Assembly (NCBI RefSeq): GCF_017589495.1
Contig: NC_063189.1
Span: forward strand, 46,644,406 to 46,708,405
Reading direction: 5' to 3'
DNA length: 64,000 nucleotides
From: Alosa alosa
Lineage: Eukaryota; Chordata; Actinopteri; Clupeiformes; Clupeidae
Translations under genes and position numbers: made by a program
Part shown: positions 25,858 to 40,800 of the stretch, one piece after another
Layout: every line of letters begins with the position of its first letter
Position numbering within the stretch: position 1 is the stretch's first letter
Notes under the pieces: model-generated
Told to the model about the DNA's origin: nothing
The model's input: only the letters and a program-made list of their open reading frames with translations
Databases searched by the model: none

Positions 25858-28800
25858 ACACACACACACACACACCAGAGTACATATTAATCTATGACTG
25901 CTGAGAAACGAACAAGCATGCATTAAAAAAACATAATTATGGGGTTATTATCCTGTTAAACAATCCCATTCCTATCTCAAATCCATTCATGCTATTTCTG
26001 GAAGGAAGTTCCAGTCAGAGCTGCAATTTAGAATATACTGTCTGTACGGGCCAGGTGCATACGGGAAAGAGCTGAGCTCATGCTGTTCATCAAAAATTCT
26101 AATGGATTCTGACCAGGATAAAAACGGCACAAAGTAACATATGAAATCAAACATGCTTTTTCATAGTACGAGACCCCTCATTCTTGTGGTTTAGGAAAAG
26201 GTCAAGCCAAATTTTCACAGACAAAAAATAAATTGTGGATACTTCCAGAGAAGCACAAATGAGACATGGGGTATGTGTCAGCTCTTGTTACCCATAACCC
26301 CCTAGAGTCTGACTCAGTGCAAGACTGCGCCGCCTCAACCTCAAATCCACGCTCAAATCTCTCTCTCTTTCTCACACACACACACACACACAAGAAACGA
26401 GCTGCAACTAACAATTATTTTCATCGTTGATTAATCCGTCGATTATTTTCTTGATAAATCGATTAGTTATTTGATCGATAAAATGTTAGAAAATGTTTAC
26501 ACAAAGGGTGATCAGTGTTTCCCAGAACCCAGTTATGTCCTCAAATGTCTTGTCGACACACCAAAGATATTTAGTTTACCGTCATAAAGGAGCAAGTAAA
26601 GCTGAAAATATTCAAGGTTAAGAAACTGCAATTAGAGAATTCTGAGGTAAATTCTTTACAAATTGATACAAACCAATTACCGGTAAGTGATTACCAAAAC
26701 AGCTGCAGATTTATTTAATAATCACTTAATTGTTGCAGCCCTAACACATAACCACACAGCCCAGCCCACTGCATGCTCACCATGCGGGCGAGCAAGCACC
26801 CCGACTGGCTTAAAGCCGCTGTGGGATAAGGGGGTGGAGGCATGGGGGTTGGGGTGTGGGGGTTGGGGTGTGGGGGTTGGGGTGTGGGGGTTGGGATGTG
26901 TGTTGATGAGTCTTTCGATCTTGTTGTGGCTCCAGGTTCACGTTTCAGCACCTCAGACACAGGAGCCGGAGGCTGTCAGCACTCCAGGGCAATTAGGATC
27001 CAGCTGGCAGGGATGACGCTGCCCTGTGTGGGTCTGCGTTGGTCCTGGGCCGTGGCTACAGACGGTACACTGGGCTGCGCGGCTGAATCAGACACGGCAG
27101 GTGATGAAGAGCACCACTCACTCACTGCCCACACAGGCCCCAGTACAAAGCCATAACAGGACAGGAGGGGAAAACGTGCGCGCGCATGCACACACACAAC
27201 CCAGTGCTCCAAAAACAAACAAGGACTTGAGCCTGACACTAAAACAGGGCAAGGAATGCAAGTGGGGTGGGGGGAAGGGGGTGATGGTCCTCGAGGCAGG
27301 TGAGCTCCAGTATGACTCATGTCCTGCTCGTCGCTGGGAAGTGAAGACAGATAGGGCTCACGCATGCTCGTCCTGATTGATCACCGCGTTAACCTGCACT
27401 GGACCTGCACTGGACCTGCACTTGTTGACATTTCACGCCCGGAACCTGTGGCTCTGCAGTGGGCTCTGGCAGAGGGGGATAAGATATGGCGCTATGTGCT
27501 AATGACAGCCCGCAATGTGACGCCCAGTAAGAAGGAAGCGTAACGAGGCATTGGCCTGGCGTCAGCTGGCACAGGGAGCGGGTACAGCTCCGTCGCAGTG
27601 CCACCGGAGCGAACGATAAGGGCAGGAGAGGGCAGAGGAACTCACGCTGGCATTCGTTGGCACTATCCGCTGTGGCTGGTCTCCATGGCTTCTGGTGGTA
27701 TCCTGGGCAACAGCGGTCACATGAGTCTCCACAGGTGTTGTGCTGACAATCACACTGTCGCCTTTAAAAAATAATAATAATAATAATTGTATAGTAATTG
27801 TAATTAAGATCAACCAAACATACACACACACACACACACACACAAAGAAATGTTTAAAAAATGATGGTTTAACCCATTTACTCCTAAAATGCCTGCTAAA
27901 AACGCCTATAGAATCCTATGGCATTTTAGACTAAATAACCTTATTTCCTGAGGGTTTTCTAAAAAAATACTAAGAATTGTCAACGTCTACCAAAACCTTA
28001 ATATCTAAGCCTCTGTACACCTAGAAACATGAAATAAAAAGCATGCTGCGCTAAGCAGCAACCAGCGGGAGATTCAATGTTGCGCTATGCAGCAACCGGT
28101 GGGAGATAGAATGTTGCGTCATGCAGCATCCAGTGGGAATAGGTTAACTGTTTCGTGCTATTCTGTGAGGTCATTTCCCTTGAGTATCATTTCACTGGCA
28201 GCAAGGCTAATCAAGACTTCAAAAACATCTCCCGCCTCATTACAATGGAGGAGACAGGAAATAAGCAGATGCCATCATTTCCTACAGTGCTCTGATACTG
28301 GTCTCAGGCATCCAAGAAATGTCCCCCTTACTCCACAACAGCCAAACACCCTACCAAGAATAGAAGTGTCATATCATATCTGCATCAAGATGCTGCTGTG
28401 TTGAGGTGGGACTCCATCATTCATTTCTTGTAAACATGATGACGGCCTTATCTGCACTGCTTGGTCTGATGCCAACTGCATTAAAATAAAAGTCATGTCT
28501 GTTGGGCAAAAACTGGGACAACTACCGCTACCGTATAGCTACTGTTTAATATCTACCTGCACAGCACCTTTGTGGGGCAGCCGTGGCCTACTGGTCAGCG
28601 CTCCGGACTTGTAACCGGAGGGTTGCCGGTTCGAACCCCGACCAGTAGGCACGGCTGAAGTGCCCTTGAGCAAGGCACCTAACCCCTCACAGCTCCCCGA
28701 GCGCCGCTGTTGTTGCAGGCAGCTCACTGCGCCGGGATTAGTGTGTGCTTCACCTCACTGTGTGTTCACTGTGTGCCGAGTGTGTTTCACTAATTCACAG

Positions 28801-31800
28801 ATTGGGATAAATGCAGAGACCAAATTTCCCTAATGGGATCAAAAGAGTATATATACTTATACTTATGATAAAGGCTAATGCAGATGTATTATTGGCAGGA
28901 CTGGGCCTGTCAGATATGAAGAGAACCCCAACTCTGTGGAAGTAAGGGGTGAGTGTGTGAAGTGTGTGAGTGTGTGGAGCTCCTTACTGGTCCTGCCTGC
29001 TTGGGCCACCACACTCCAGGGCATGACCGTGGCACACACATCGCCCGCCAACGCTGATGTCTTTGATGCTGTAGTAATACTGTGAAAAGAGGAAATAGAA
29101 AAATCAGTTGTGCGTGCGTGTGTGCGTGCATGTGCATGTGTGAGTGTGTGTGTGTGTGTGCGCATGCGACACACCCTGGAATCTAGAGCTACAAATCAAC
29201 AGAGTGTGAAAATCTAAGGCCCCCTTTTAGCCTTTGCCTTGTCTGCCAGACATCTCTTCCTGACAGGCAGATTATCCTGGCTAAGTAGAGATTAATATGG
29301 ATGGCAGGCAGCCTACCTGGAAAGTGGGAAAGTGCAGATGGGGGCAACATTAAACACATGGTCCGTCATCAAAACAAAACATGGTCTGGTGCATTAACTT
29401 CCTGATATTTACCCCAGACTCCGGGGAGGACTCATCAACCTATTTCAAATAGGCACAGAAATCCCATTTGAGAATGACCAGGCAAGACATCCCATTTGGC
29501 TGGTACTTGTTGGATTCCAGTAACCAAGGGAAGGACATACCAGTGCCAACCATTAAAAAAAGCAGTTCTTTCTTTATCCACCTCTCCCAGACCAGCGCCC
29601 CAGTGAGACGTCTCAGTCTCTAGTCAGACAGCACTTTGTGTTTCGCACAGGGACAGAGGGAGGCTGAGCCGCGTGTCAGACTCCACAGGGCTGTGTAAGC
29701 CGCAAGATGACGGCCCGCTGGAGAGCTGTCTGCCACCATTTGGCCTTCCTTTCTCCTCCTCCTCCTCCTCCTCCTGAGCCATTTCACCGGAGCCTGCGCC
29801 TCCTCAGAGTGGCCTTGGCAGGAGACCCGGCGCTGGCAGTGAGCCCACCCAGGAATGTGCAAGGAGCCGGAAGGGAGAAGAGAAGGGGTGGAGTCGGGGT
29901 AAGAGGGGTGGATTGGGAGGGCGCCAAGTGATGGCATCAACAGACTGAAGAGTAAAACCAACAGAACACAGTCATCCATCATCACCATTCCAGATGGAGA
30001 CAAGGCAAGGACAATGAAAGTTGTGAGTCATCTGTGCTTGATTACTCTGCCTGTATACACTGGAGCACACGTGACATCTTGCTGTAATTACCGCTGACTA
30101 TGTGATCACATGCATCTGAACCAGTAACAAAACATGATTCTCTTCAAACATTTATAATCTTATGAGCCCATATATAATCTGAGCCCATAACAAGGATCTA
30201 CTAACCCTAGAGCAAAGGATACATCCAGGTGTGAGGAACAGACTATATATACATATCATGCACTTGCTTTCTGTGACTTGTCTGTCCTCCAGACTGCCTG
30301 AAAACAATACAACTTCCAAAAAGAACTAAGTGTTCAAGACAAACTTCACAACTAATTTCATTAACTTGAGTAATGAGCTGGCGGAGAACCAGACATTCAT
30401 TGTTCAAAGCCACGTAGAAAGCATCTGGTAATGGCCTCCTGGCCTGGGCCATTTCCCCTTTCCTTTTCCCTTTCCAAACCAAAGAGCAGATCCAGGAGCT
30501 CAGCTTGATGCCTGAACTCCTTACAGACACACACAACAATCAAAAGAGATCGGAGCTGGCAGAGAAACAACATGAACACCACTAATATTCAGAAGACTCC
30601 GTAATGCTAAACTTAAGGTCTCCAGGCTGAACGTTCTGGGGAAAGATGATCATATGCACGCCCCGACTCGTGGCACTTACCCTGCGTGTGACGGATGGGT
30701 CCCGCTGGGCCTTGGAGATGAGATGACCCAGCAGGGTGCTGGTTCTCAGGAAGTGCAGGCGAATGTTGGTGGCCTTGGTGAACTCCTGAAGCGCCGGAGA
30801 GTGGGTGAAATTGTTTGACCCCGGCCGGCGGTTTATCAGCGACACGACAATCTGCGCAACACAAGAGCATTAGCAAGAGCTGAAAGCTGTGGATCATGAT
30901 CATCTTTATCATTCAAACTTTTATTCCTGACACCTGCAAGGTCAGAATGATGCCGTTATGGTCTGCCTTCTCTGTGGACAGACCTTGTCGCAGTTCTCAG
31001 TGTCAAGATTAGTCATCTTATACATATTCATGTGCAGTTCATGTTTTTTTTCCTAATTAAAACAACGGCATGATTCTTACCTCCCCGTTCTCCAGAGGCA
31101 CAATGCGGGAGTACTCAGTGGTGCAGATCTGCTCATCATCTCCAATGATATACTTGTTGGGCTGCTTCCCAAATCTTTCAATACATTCCCGTTTAGAATC
31201 TGAGTGTGGATATGTTAATGCTGACATTATGAACAGCTCATACATTTCACAAAAAACAAAACAAAAAAAAAACATCCAAATATGTGAAAGAAACATACTA
31301 AAATTAGTCTTACAGAAGCAGGTCTTACATGGCCAAACACAGAATAGCCACAGAATACCAGCAGTCTATAAGGCATGAGAGATGACTTTGTGTGTGACTC
31401 ATTGATTCTGTTGTTCAGATATCACAAAGTGTCGCCTTGGCTTGACTCAAATGATGAACTAATGCACAGCATATACTGAGGTGATCGTGACAATTAGTAT
31501 AGTCAGAGACTTATCTTAAAGTGGGTTTAAGAAAGCAAAGCATGTACAGGAAAATTATATCTATAATCTATAGATCTATTATATCTATAATAGGCCACAT
31601 TGGTAGAAAATGCAGAATATACAATATAGCATTTCAAGTGTGGTGTTTAGATGACCTTATCAACAAAAAATAACAGTGAAGACTTCATGCGTCTTCACAG
31701 CATTCAATGAACTCTGCTGAGACATCCAAAAGAAATACTGTGTGCTATAAACCCGAGAGGCATCCATGGTCATCAAATCTTACTGTCATTACCATGCAAT

Positions 31801-34800
31801 GTCGTCCACGCATGAGAAATGTCTCAAGTCCACACACTCACGTGCAAAGTACTGCCAGGGTGTGAAAGTCCGGCCGTGGTCAACGGAGCGCTCAAGCACC
31901 CAGAGGTCCGGGCGGGGCGAGTTGGCGAACTTGATGAGGACATAGGCCACATGGAAAAGCTAAAAATAAAAGCAGCACAAAAACAAATAACACAATAAAT
32001 CTGATGACAAATCACATCTATAGCAGAATTCATCTACAGTATTTATAACTTTGTACATTTATACATTAAGCACGTCAAAAATCATTTTAGTATGTCATGT
32101 GTTGGCTTCAATAAATCGTGTACTTGTTTTAATTATTCCGTTCCCACATTTTATTCACAACAAGGAGTAGGCAGCATAACAGACCAAGTTCAGCAAAGCT
32201 GAAAAATGTGGCAATTATTCACACTTTTGACGTTCTCCTTGATCAAGCAGTCAGAAGCAAAACATTGTTAAAACACAAATGACAATCTTTTCCAAACGTA
32301 GAACGGTAGACAGCATGCTACAATAAAAACAAGCCTCACAAGCCAAGACCAATAGCCCAATATTTGGGTCTCTGTGCAGCCCCTGTCAGGCAGTCTACAA
32401 CATGGACAAAGAGAAAAAGCCTATTTCAGTGGTAATCCCTTACTTCAGAATCACCTTGCATTTAAATTATAATATTTAGTATATGGGGAAGTGTGCTTTT
32501 GGATGACAAGCTATACAAGTTATTTAATATTATGCAAAGGCATTTTCTCTTTTTGTAGTATAATCTAATTTCTTGGGTTTAAAAACACACGTCTTGTGGA
32601 GTGATTGTTACAGTATTATCAGGAACAAGCAGTTAAACTGCACAGCACAACGGTGTGCAGCAAGGCCAGACTTGCAGTGTCCATGGCCCCGGAGGTCCAC
32701 CCATCAATCACCAGGCCGCGCAAAGATAGGCATCCCTGATTTATAATGGGCCTATACAAGTCATATTTTTTCCCTTTCCTCACGACAGGTCACTTTTCTT
32801 TTTCTGCACATCTTTTATTAGCAGAGGCAAGCCAGGCCCTCTGAAAGAAAACACAGCAGTCTTTTTTTCTCCCCTCAAAGAGAAGCCTCTACTAGTGTGG
32901 ACCTGTTCCTCCCGTGCTCCCGCCTCAGACTCCACCATGCTCGTCTCGTCCATCCTCACTGGGAGCCAATACACGCTTTGGCAACACAGCTACAGCCTGG
33001 TGCTAACTCCACATGCACAAGTTAATAACCCTGCTGTGACCAGCGAGTGAGCCAGTAAAGCCTTTTCACACCAAAAATGTGTTTAAAGTCACTGTGGGCA
33101 GTGCTGTGGTTAAAGAGCTGGGCTAGCATGTAGTACCCTGAAGTTGTGGGTTCAATTCCCAGCTTCCACCATTGTGCCCTTGAGCAAGGCACTTAACCCC
33201 CGAGTTGCTGTGGGGACAATGGCCCTTGTAATATAGTTGACATAGTAGCGTCTGCTAAATTAATACATATAAATAGGGGCCATTCAAATCTGTAATAGTG
33301 GTGGCCCAATAGTGTAAAGGGCAGTAATACTGCCACAGAGGTGGCATATGATTTTTTCAAAGAGGCAAATGCGGTTTAATTATTTTTACAGTAGAGCAAT
33401 GAATGTTAATTAAGTACATAAGATTGCCTGTAAAATGCCATGTTGTCAACAGTTGTCAATGGCTTTGTTTCAGGCTTTCTTTCAACAGTTGCCCATGAAA
33501 GGTTTATGCTAATTGTAGATCGTGGAACTAAAGGGACAGTATTGAGAACCCTATGACATCCCAATCCTTCAGGTGCAAATAAATAAACAACATCGTCATG
33601 AAGAGCACAGCCTGGGGCCACACACTTCAGTGATCCTAAACGCCGCTCACTTACTCTGAGATGTTCCCCCACACCAGCACTACCAGCAACACTGAACACG
33701 CATGCATTCAGCAGTGTTGCACTCTGCAGTTCTCCATGGCAAATTCCTTATTGCTCCCAGCTACTCTGTCCTGACACGTTGGACAGTGATGGTTGCCAGC
33801 CTTTGAAGGCCTCCCATAAGTCCTTCCACGAAACTCACTTATTGTGTATTATTATGCTTATAATTTGCCTGTCAGTCAGTGATGTTAGTTTGAGGCAGGT
33901 GTGCCCAGCTGTAATGCGGAGCTTCCATGTGCGCCAACAGCAACAGTGCCTTTATCTGGCCAAACGGGTGGGCTCCTTATAATAGCAACACTGACTGAGC
34001 CGGTTCACCTTTTGTTCGCTAATGACGTTTTGTGGTCAAGTGTAATCAGTGGCTCTTTGAATCAATAGGAATCTGATTGAGATGGAAATCATGTGGGCAG
34101 TGCTGCATATAGTGCAGGTAATCAAATATGTTTAGCTGTCAATTCAGACATGTTGGCAGATGAGGGAAATGTTGTTTCCTTTTCTTTTAATTGGGGGCCA
34201 AGCAGCTGCGAAGGCACCCATTGTGTTTCTACGTGTTCTTATTATTTATCTTATCTCTGCCATTGAAGTCTATGGCAGCCCATAGAACCGTCTGGTAAAA
34301 AGTTGCGAAATTTGGCACACTGATTGGGGACAGTCCCATGATTAATTTCAGCAAGTTTCATGTCGGCACCTTGAGCACTCTAGCGCCACCAACAGGCCAA
34401 AGTTGGAAGATCGTTCACGCATGTAACCTTTGACCCGTATTCCCGATCTTCAAAAATGAGGTATCATTGGAGTCCTTGGAGTAAGCCGAGTTCAACGTTC
34501 TTGCAGGCAGCTCACTGCGCCGGGATTAGTGTGTGCTTCACCTCACTGTTTGTTCACTGTGTGCTGAGTGTGTTTCACTAATTCACGGATTGGGATAAAT
34601 GCAGAGACCAAATTTCCCTCACAGGATCAAAAGAGTATATACTTATACTTCTGACATAGTATTGAAAAACCTGTTATTTGGCCTTTTATGAAGACCTGGC
34701 CATCTGGGGACTTTTTTCAGGACCTTTTCAGTTTTCTATGGGAATTGTTTGCACACGAATGCCAGCAGGACTTCCTTGCCTCAGCGCAACATGGGAGTGG

Positions 34801-37800
34801 CTCAAACTAATCAGGGAGCCATTCCAGGCATAAGTAACCGGATAAGGAGAACAAAAAACAGATAGCCCCCTCACATAAACAATTTCTGGGCTTCTGACCT
34901 AAAAACAGTATCAAGGCCAGACTCTCAGAGACCTGCCAATTCTAACAATAGACATAAATATTTCTGGGTACGCTGTCAAACAAGGATATTGCCAGAGTAT
35001 CCTGTTATAGGGTCAAGTTGGAGGGCATCATTTGACAAATGTGTGTAAATGTCCTGGAGCATTATACTTTTTGTAGGCATCTTTTGTTAGTACTTTTACT
35101 TTTTAGTTAAGCTTATTATAACCAAACTACTGCAGCCTAATTTTGTTCATGCAGGAGAGTGTGTACTTAAAACCCCAAAAGTGTTAACAGTGTCAGAGAT
35201 AAGGGACAACAGGGACCTTCAAGCAGACATGTCTCAGATTCCAGACATGGTGTCAACATCTCACACACATATCCACACAGAGAGATAGGCCAGTCAAAGG
35301 CGCGGCCTCATGGTCAACAAGCTGACTCACAGATTGTTATGGAGCACTCCAGGGATTTAACTGCTGAATCAGTGGTCAGCAGTAACAAAACAAAAGATAA
35401 ATATGCCAAACAATTACTCAAAAATGCTAAGATGGTGTTACAATTACAGATATTGAATGTACACCAAACCATTGTCAGAACTTAAATTACCACACAATAA
35501 GCAAACACAATTGTTAACCTAGAGCAAGAGCTATGTATGAATGAAATTAGATTTGATTTGGTATTCAAGACAGACTTCATAATGGCACCAGATCTACTGC
35601 TGTGGATTTGAATACCATTCGCATGTCATCATAGTCAACATATATAAACATCCAAAAAATTCTAAAACTCAAAGACCCATTTCACATCAGTTAAGGATAG
35701 GGGTGTAAAGGTACACGTATTTGTACGGAACCGTTTGGGTACAGGACGTTAGGAATGAATGTACTGAATGCAGTCTTCAAGAGTAATCAACAGTAGGCTT
35801 TTTTGTGAGTGAACAATGTCAAATTCGAGTTCCCACAGAAACATATTAAGTGGCGGACCATACGCCTGTTTAGTCATTTAATGTCAAAAAACATTAGACA
35901 CCTTTTCAAAATACGTTTGCTGTTGCGCATCAGCAATATTGTCAGTTAATTTTAGGCTAGCAGTACCTACAGGCTTACTGTACTGAAAATGAACCGAACC
36001 GTGACTTCAAAACCGAGGCACACACACAAAGTAACTAGTGTACCGGTACACCCCTAGTTAGGGATGTTATTCACATGAGTGGAAAATATCAAACACCAGG
36101 GCCTCCGTACAAGCATATCATGGAGACCAACCATTTTTCACCCTCCTCTAAACTCCTGAGCAGACATGAAAAATGTGGTTTAATGGTGAAGCACATCTAA
36201 AAGTAGGTTGAACATTACCACTTCCCTCTTGGAGAAAAAGAAGATGGAACATATCCATGGCTTAGAGAAAATCGTTAAATCCCTAACTCCATGTGTCTGG
36301 GAAAGCCTGGCTGAATGACGTGATTAACCAGGTGTACATCAGGAAAAGCACAAAGCCTCATAGGGATCATCCTGGTACCCCCATGCAGGCACCTCCAGTG
36401 GGAAAGAACAGACTAGGTTTTACTACAATGCTCTACCTTTCCCTGATTTCATACTGACATGCCCAAACACCGAGCCTAAGAATAAATCAAGCTGCTTTTG
36501 TCCACACAGAAATGATGCCAATGACATCATGAGATGCGTGGTACAATGGGTTTTTGTTGCATTGAATCAGTATTGAAAAAGATGCTTCGGGGAAACTCCC
36601 TCATTGCCCTGACAGTACCTGTACCTGGGGTTACCTGCTTTCTCCAGGAGGAAAGCAAGTGAGGGCAGATATCGCCTCAAAATCAGCAACAGTCTACCTG
36701 CTGTGATGTGAGTGCTGCTGCTTACACAGTCTATTACAGTGTAGGAATGGGGCAGGTCAGGTAGTCCAGGCATGGGGTCAGGCGGTTTGGAGAATCGAGA
36801 CCCTTCACGCACCACCTCCTGAACTTGAGCACATTCCTCCACCTGACCCCCATAAACAAGAGTGCACAGAATCCCCTCATGCTCTGTAATCATCACTGGA
36901 GGGGAAGAGGTGCGGGGCACGGAGGGGCCGCAGTGTCTGAGCGAGCCCTGACTGCTCCCTGCACTGCTCCCATGAGCGCTGTGACCCCAACCCAGGCTCC
37001 ACCGTCACGGCCTGGCTGTGCTGAATGTGCGCCCTGAGGCGTTGAGTAAGAAAGACAGAAAAAAAATAATTAGAAGTCAGCGTTAGTGCTGTTAGCGCCA
37101 CGCCCTTTTGAATTCCTCCTCCGACTTCACACATGCCTGCGCACAGCGGACAGCGCCAGGCACCGTTTACCCCCGCCTCTCAATCAAAGCAGGAGACGCT
37201 GACGACGGCTAGTCACGCCAGGGCCGCTGCCAAGCGAGCAGCGGGCGAACAGGCCACGTTCCGTTTCATGGGTACAGCACCTATTTTGGTTGCTGGCGCA
37301 TGACTCAGGGGGAAATGGGAGTGTGGGACTGGAGAGGGGAGAGCTGCTCTCTCTCTCAGCAGCCTCGCTCTGCTGACGCATGCTTCCATCCGCTCCGGCT
37401 GCACGCACAGCTCCTGGCTGTCTGCACAGCAGCAGCTACGCTAAGACTGTTGTACTCCTACATGCGCGCAGAGAAAACGCACAGCTGTCAATCAGGGAGA
37501 CGGCGCTGAGATACTGGGGAGCAGTGATGGCAGCACTTATAAATAACCTCTTGAAAACTTGAAAATAACCTCTGTGTGTGTGTGTGTGAGTGTGTGCACA
37601 CGCGCGCGCCTCGGACAGGGTGAGAGGGAAGCCCACCACAGGCGAAAGATCATGTGAGGCATGCAGGGCCGGACAGTGGCTGCATCACAAAGCCCAAAAC
37701 TTGCCACGAGCTCAGGCCAGAGGAATGCCCAGCAGATGAAGAATCACCTCACGCCTGCAGGGAGATCAGGGTGGCCAGACAGTTGGTGCTGTAGCATTTA

Positions 37801-40800
37801 GAAGGCGCTGGAATCCAAAGACCTCTCCCAACAATGAGGGACAGGTCCTGTCTGTCAGGAACAGGTGGTGGAGGTTGGGGGTGGGGGGGGTTATATTATC
37901 CTGTGCAAGCATCACAAACATCCATGCCTTTCTAAACCAACTGTTTTTCCAATTTAATCCATGTTCAGTGAATTAACATGATGCCTGTTTCTCAGATGTT
38001 TTCTTCACGGATGCTCAGAACAAACCTAACCCCCCACACACACACACACACCCCTCACAACAGTGAGCTCTTCTCTCCTCTTTCTCTGGGGGGCCACCTG
38101 CTGTGAGCATTTTAAGAGCATTCCCCCCCTTTGTCCCTCACACTATTTATAAACGTCACCATGGTGCAAGAACTAGGATCCCAGCTGTGCCAAATTGGGA
38201 TTACCTGACTCTCTGCGCTGTCTGCCGTGGCTGCACATATCAGAGCGCCCTGGTGCAGCACTGTGCGTCACAGCCAGTGTCACTCAAACCTCTCACTGCC
38301 ATTTAGTACATATTCATGGCCAAACGCCTGGAAAAAGGTCTGACAAATCTTAGAAACAAATCCTCCATGATATTTCCATACCTTTGTCTGGTTCTGCTTC
38401 AGGAGATGTGCCTTACGCAGATGGGTCCTGTGATCCGCTCATAAGGCTAGGCTACTAAACAGTGACTACTGGAATCGTAAATATGGCCCTCCGACAGGAC
38501 CCTGGCTCAGAGCCTCATAGAGGGTGAACTTCAAGACTGCTGGGCTTGCTTTACTTGAACTCCTTTCCATTTTTGCAAAACACACACTTTTCAGCACAAT
38601 TCTAAAACGTGGAACAGTGCAAGCACCAGAATCCTTTTATATTAGCTAAATACAAGAGTGAATAAATCATAACAGAAACGTATTTATAGTTAAAGATGTT
38701 ATGACTTTCCCCCTGTCTTTATCACATTTCCACAGTGCCTACAAAGGAGAAATCCTCTGGGCTTATCTAAATTTTGACCATGCAAGGTTGAGCATGGTGC
38801 AAAGAAATGGTTTGGCTGTGTGTATTCTCCAGCAGAGAGCTGAAACAAAGCCACCTCCATCTCTCCAGGAACTAAGCTGCAGAGTATGCAGCAGTAAGCC
38901 CAGCACTGAGCCAGGCGACAGGGTCCGACTATAGCAGACCTCACACATGTAAAAACCTTAGCAGCCATTTTCCTCAAGCACTTACGCTTGGATACAGAGA
39001 CTTAGATTCACATAGAAACAGTTATTCATAGCATACATCATAACACATGCCTGTGTTCATCCGTATCCGTCCACATGCACATTTTATTGTTCTGTGCCAA
39101 TCCCATGTTAGTCGTTGTGAAATAACCATCAACATAGTAAACCCCCAATGAAAGGAGCACTATACAGAGACCATGTAAAGAACAGCTAGCTCTTCTGCTG
39201 TCAGTCCAGATTTAGCATTAAATGCTAGAGTCCAAACTCTAGTTTAAACCCCCTTAGAAAGGATCTATTCAAACAGGCTTGCATTTCATCCAGTCCAATG
39301 ACTGTTTTAAATCTACTTTGTCTGCTCCTGAAGGCTACCTCAGGGCCACCTCACAAACATGCCGAGAGGCCATTGAGGCCACAGTTCCCGGACCCAAGAG
39401 GCAACTTTTAAAAGCCCCGACAGCACAAAATCAGACAGGCTTTGGCTTTCGCCTACAGGTCCATGCCCCCCAAGCTCCATCTGCGAAAAGTGTCTCAGGC
39501 ACAAAACATGGGGCGACACTCACACACGCTGGAGATAAGCAGCATGATCTCAGAGCTCCTAAAATACACTGCCCAGAACAATGCCACATGCCATGGCATG
39601 TGTGCAGTTGGCCACTGCTTTCCAGGACGAGCCGCCGCCGTCGCCTGCAGTAGTTTTACAAATGCCAACAAAAGAGCTGGTTTCTCCTCCCAGTAGCACA
39701 CTATAGATCTATAGAACACATATCTTCCGCATCAGTTTACACAGGGAGCTACCTCTCACTCCCAAAGAAAAAAACCCTGAAATCCTTTTTTAACTCTTTC
39801 AAACTCGAACATTGTTTGTCGCCAACCTGTTCAGGATTTCTGAATGGCGTCTCCTGGATTGTCATTGCCATTGCTCTCCTTGGAAAAACCTGGCTTAGGC
39901 CCTCCGGCTGCTGAGTCAATGTCTTTGCGGCTAATGTCTTTGGGAGGCCCCTTAAACCCAAGATTCCCTAGCCAGCCATTACTGAGAACGTTCAGCATCG
40001 TCTCCTGCCTTAAAACAAGCTTTGGTCAGAGGTCAAGGTTCAAAAGAAAAAGGGGACACAGTAGCGGTCATGTTGATGGGCTTAGTGAATAGATTACAAA
40101 TGATTGACAGGCTATTTGCCTCAAGGCAAATGTAAGTTTATAGTGCCATTATAAACAGAATCAAGTCTTGCAGACATTGAATTCTTTGACATTTCCAGAG
40201 CATTGACCCTGACCAATGTGAAGTCAAATAAGAGATCCATGATAAAAAAAAAAAAAAAATCACATGCAAGATCACGCTGGGTCCATGAGAGATTCACTGA
40301 TGCATTGGAGAAAGAAATACTAAAAACATGTGCTTCAGATGCACTGAATCAAATGCCTTTGGTCTGCTGACAAAAAATGCCTTACTCATTGAACTTCTAG
40401 CACATTATCTAAACCCGGATCATTCATGCCATTATCCAACATGTTTGCTGGGAGCTGTAGATAACACAGGCAAAAGCAGGCACCTGTATTCTCCCAAACA
40501 GGAAATACAAAGATCAGACACCTGGATGCCCCCATAGATATCAGAAAGCACATTAAGCAGCAAGTCAAGCATCGACACTAATGCCTTATCACAGTACGCC
40601 AGTGCATTTCAGTCAATAGAGGTTTTTGAATTAGTGCAGTCAACGCAAATGGTAAATAAAAAACATAATGAACTGAGTGAACCACATGTTTCAGTTCTCA
40701 GATGTGGAGTCTTGAACTTTATACGACTGTTCTCAGAAAATGACAGATTTTGATTATACTTGAAAATGAAATGTGGATGACACTAAAAGGGATAACATGG

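Noticed and set aside
39279..40092. Overlapping open frames on both strands in intron 2
   Set aside because: No domain, no splice-supported partner, and comparable chance frames occur throughout the window.
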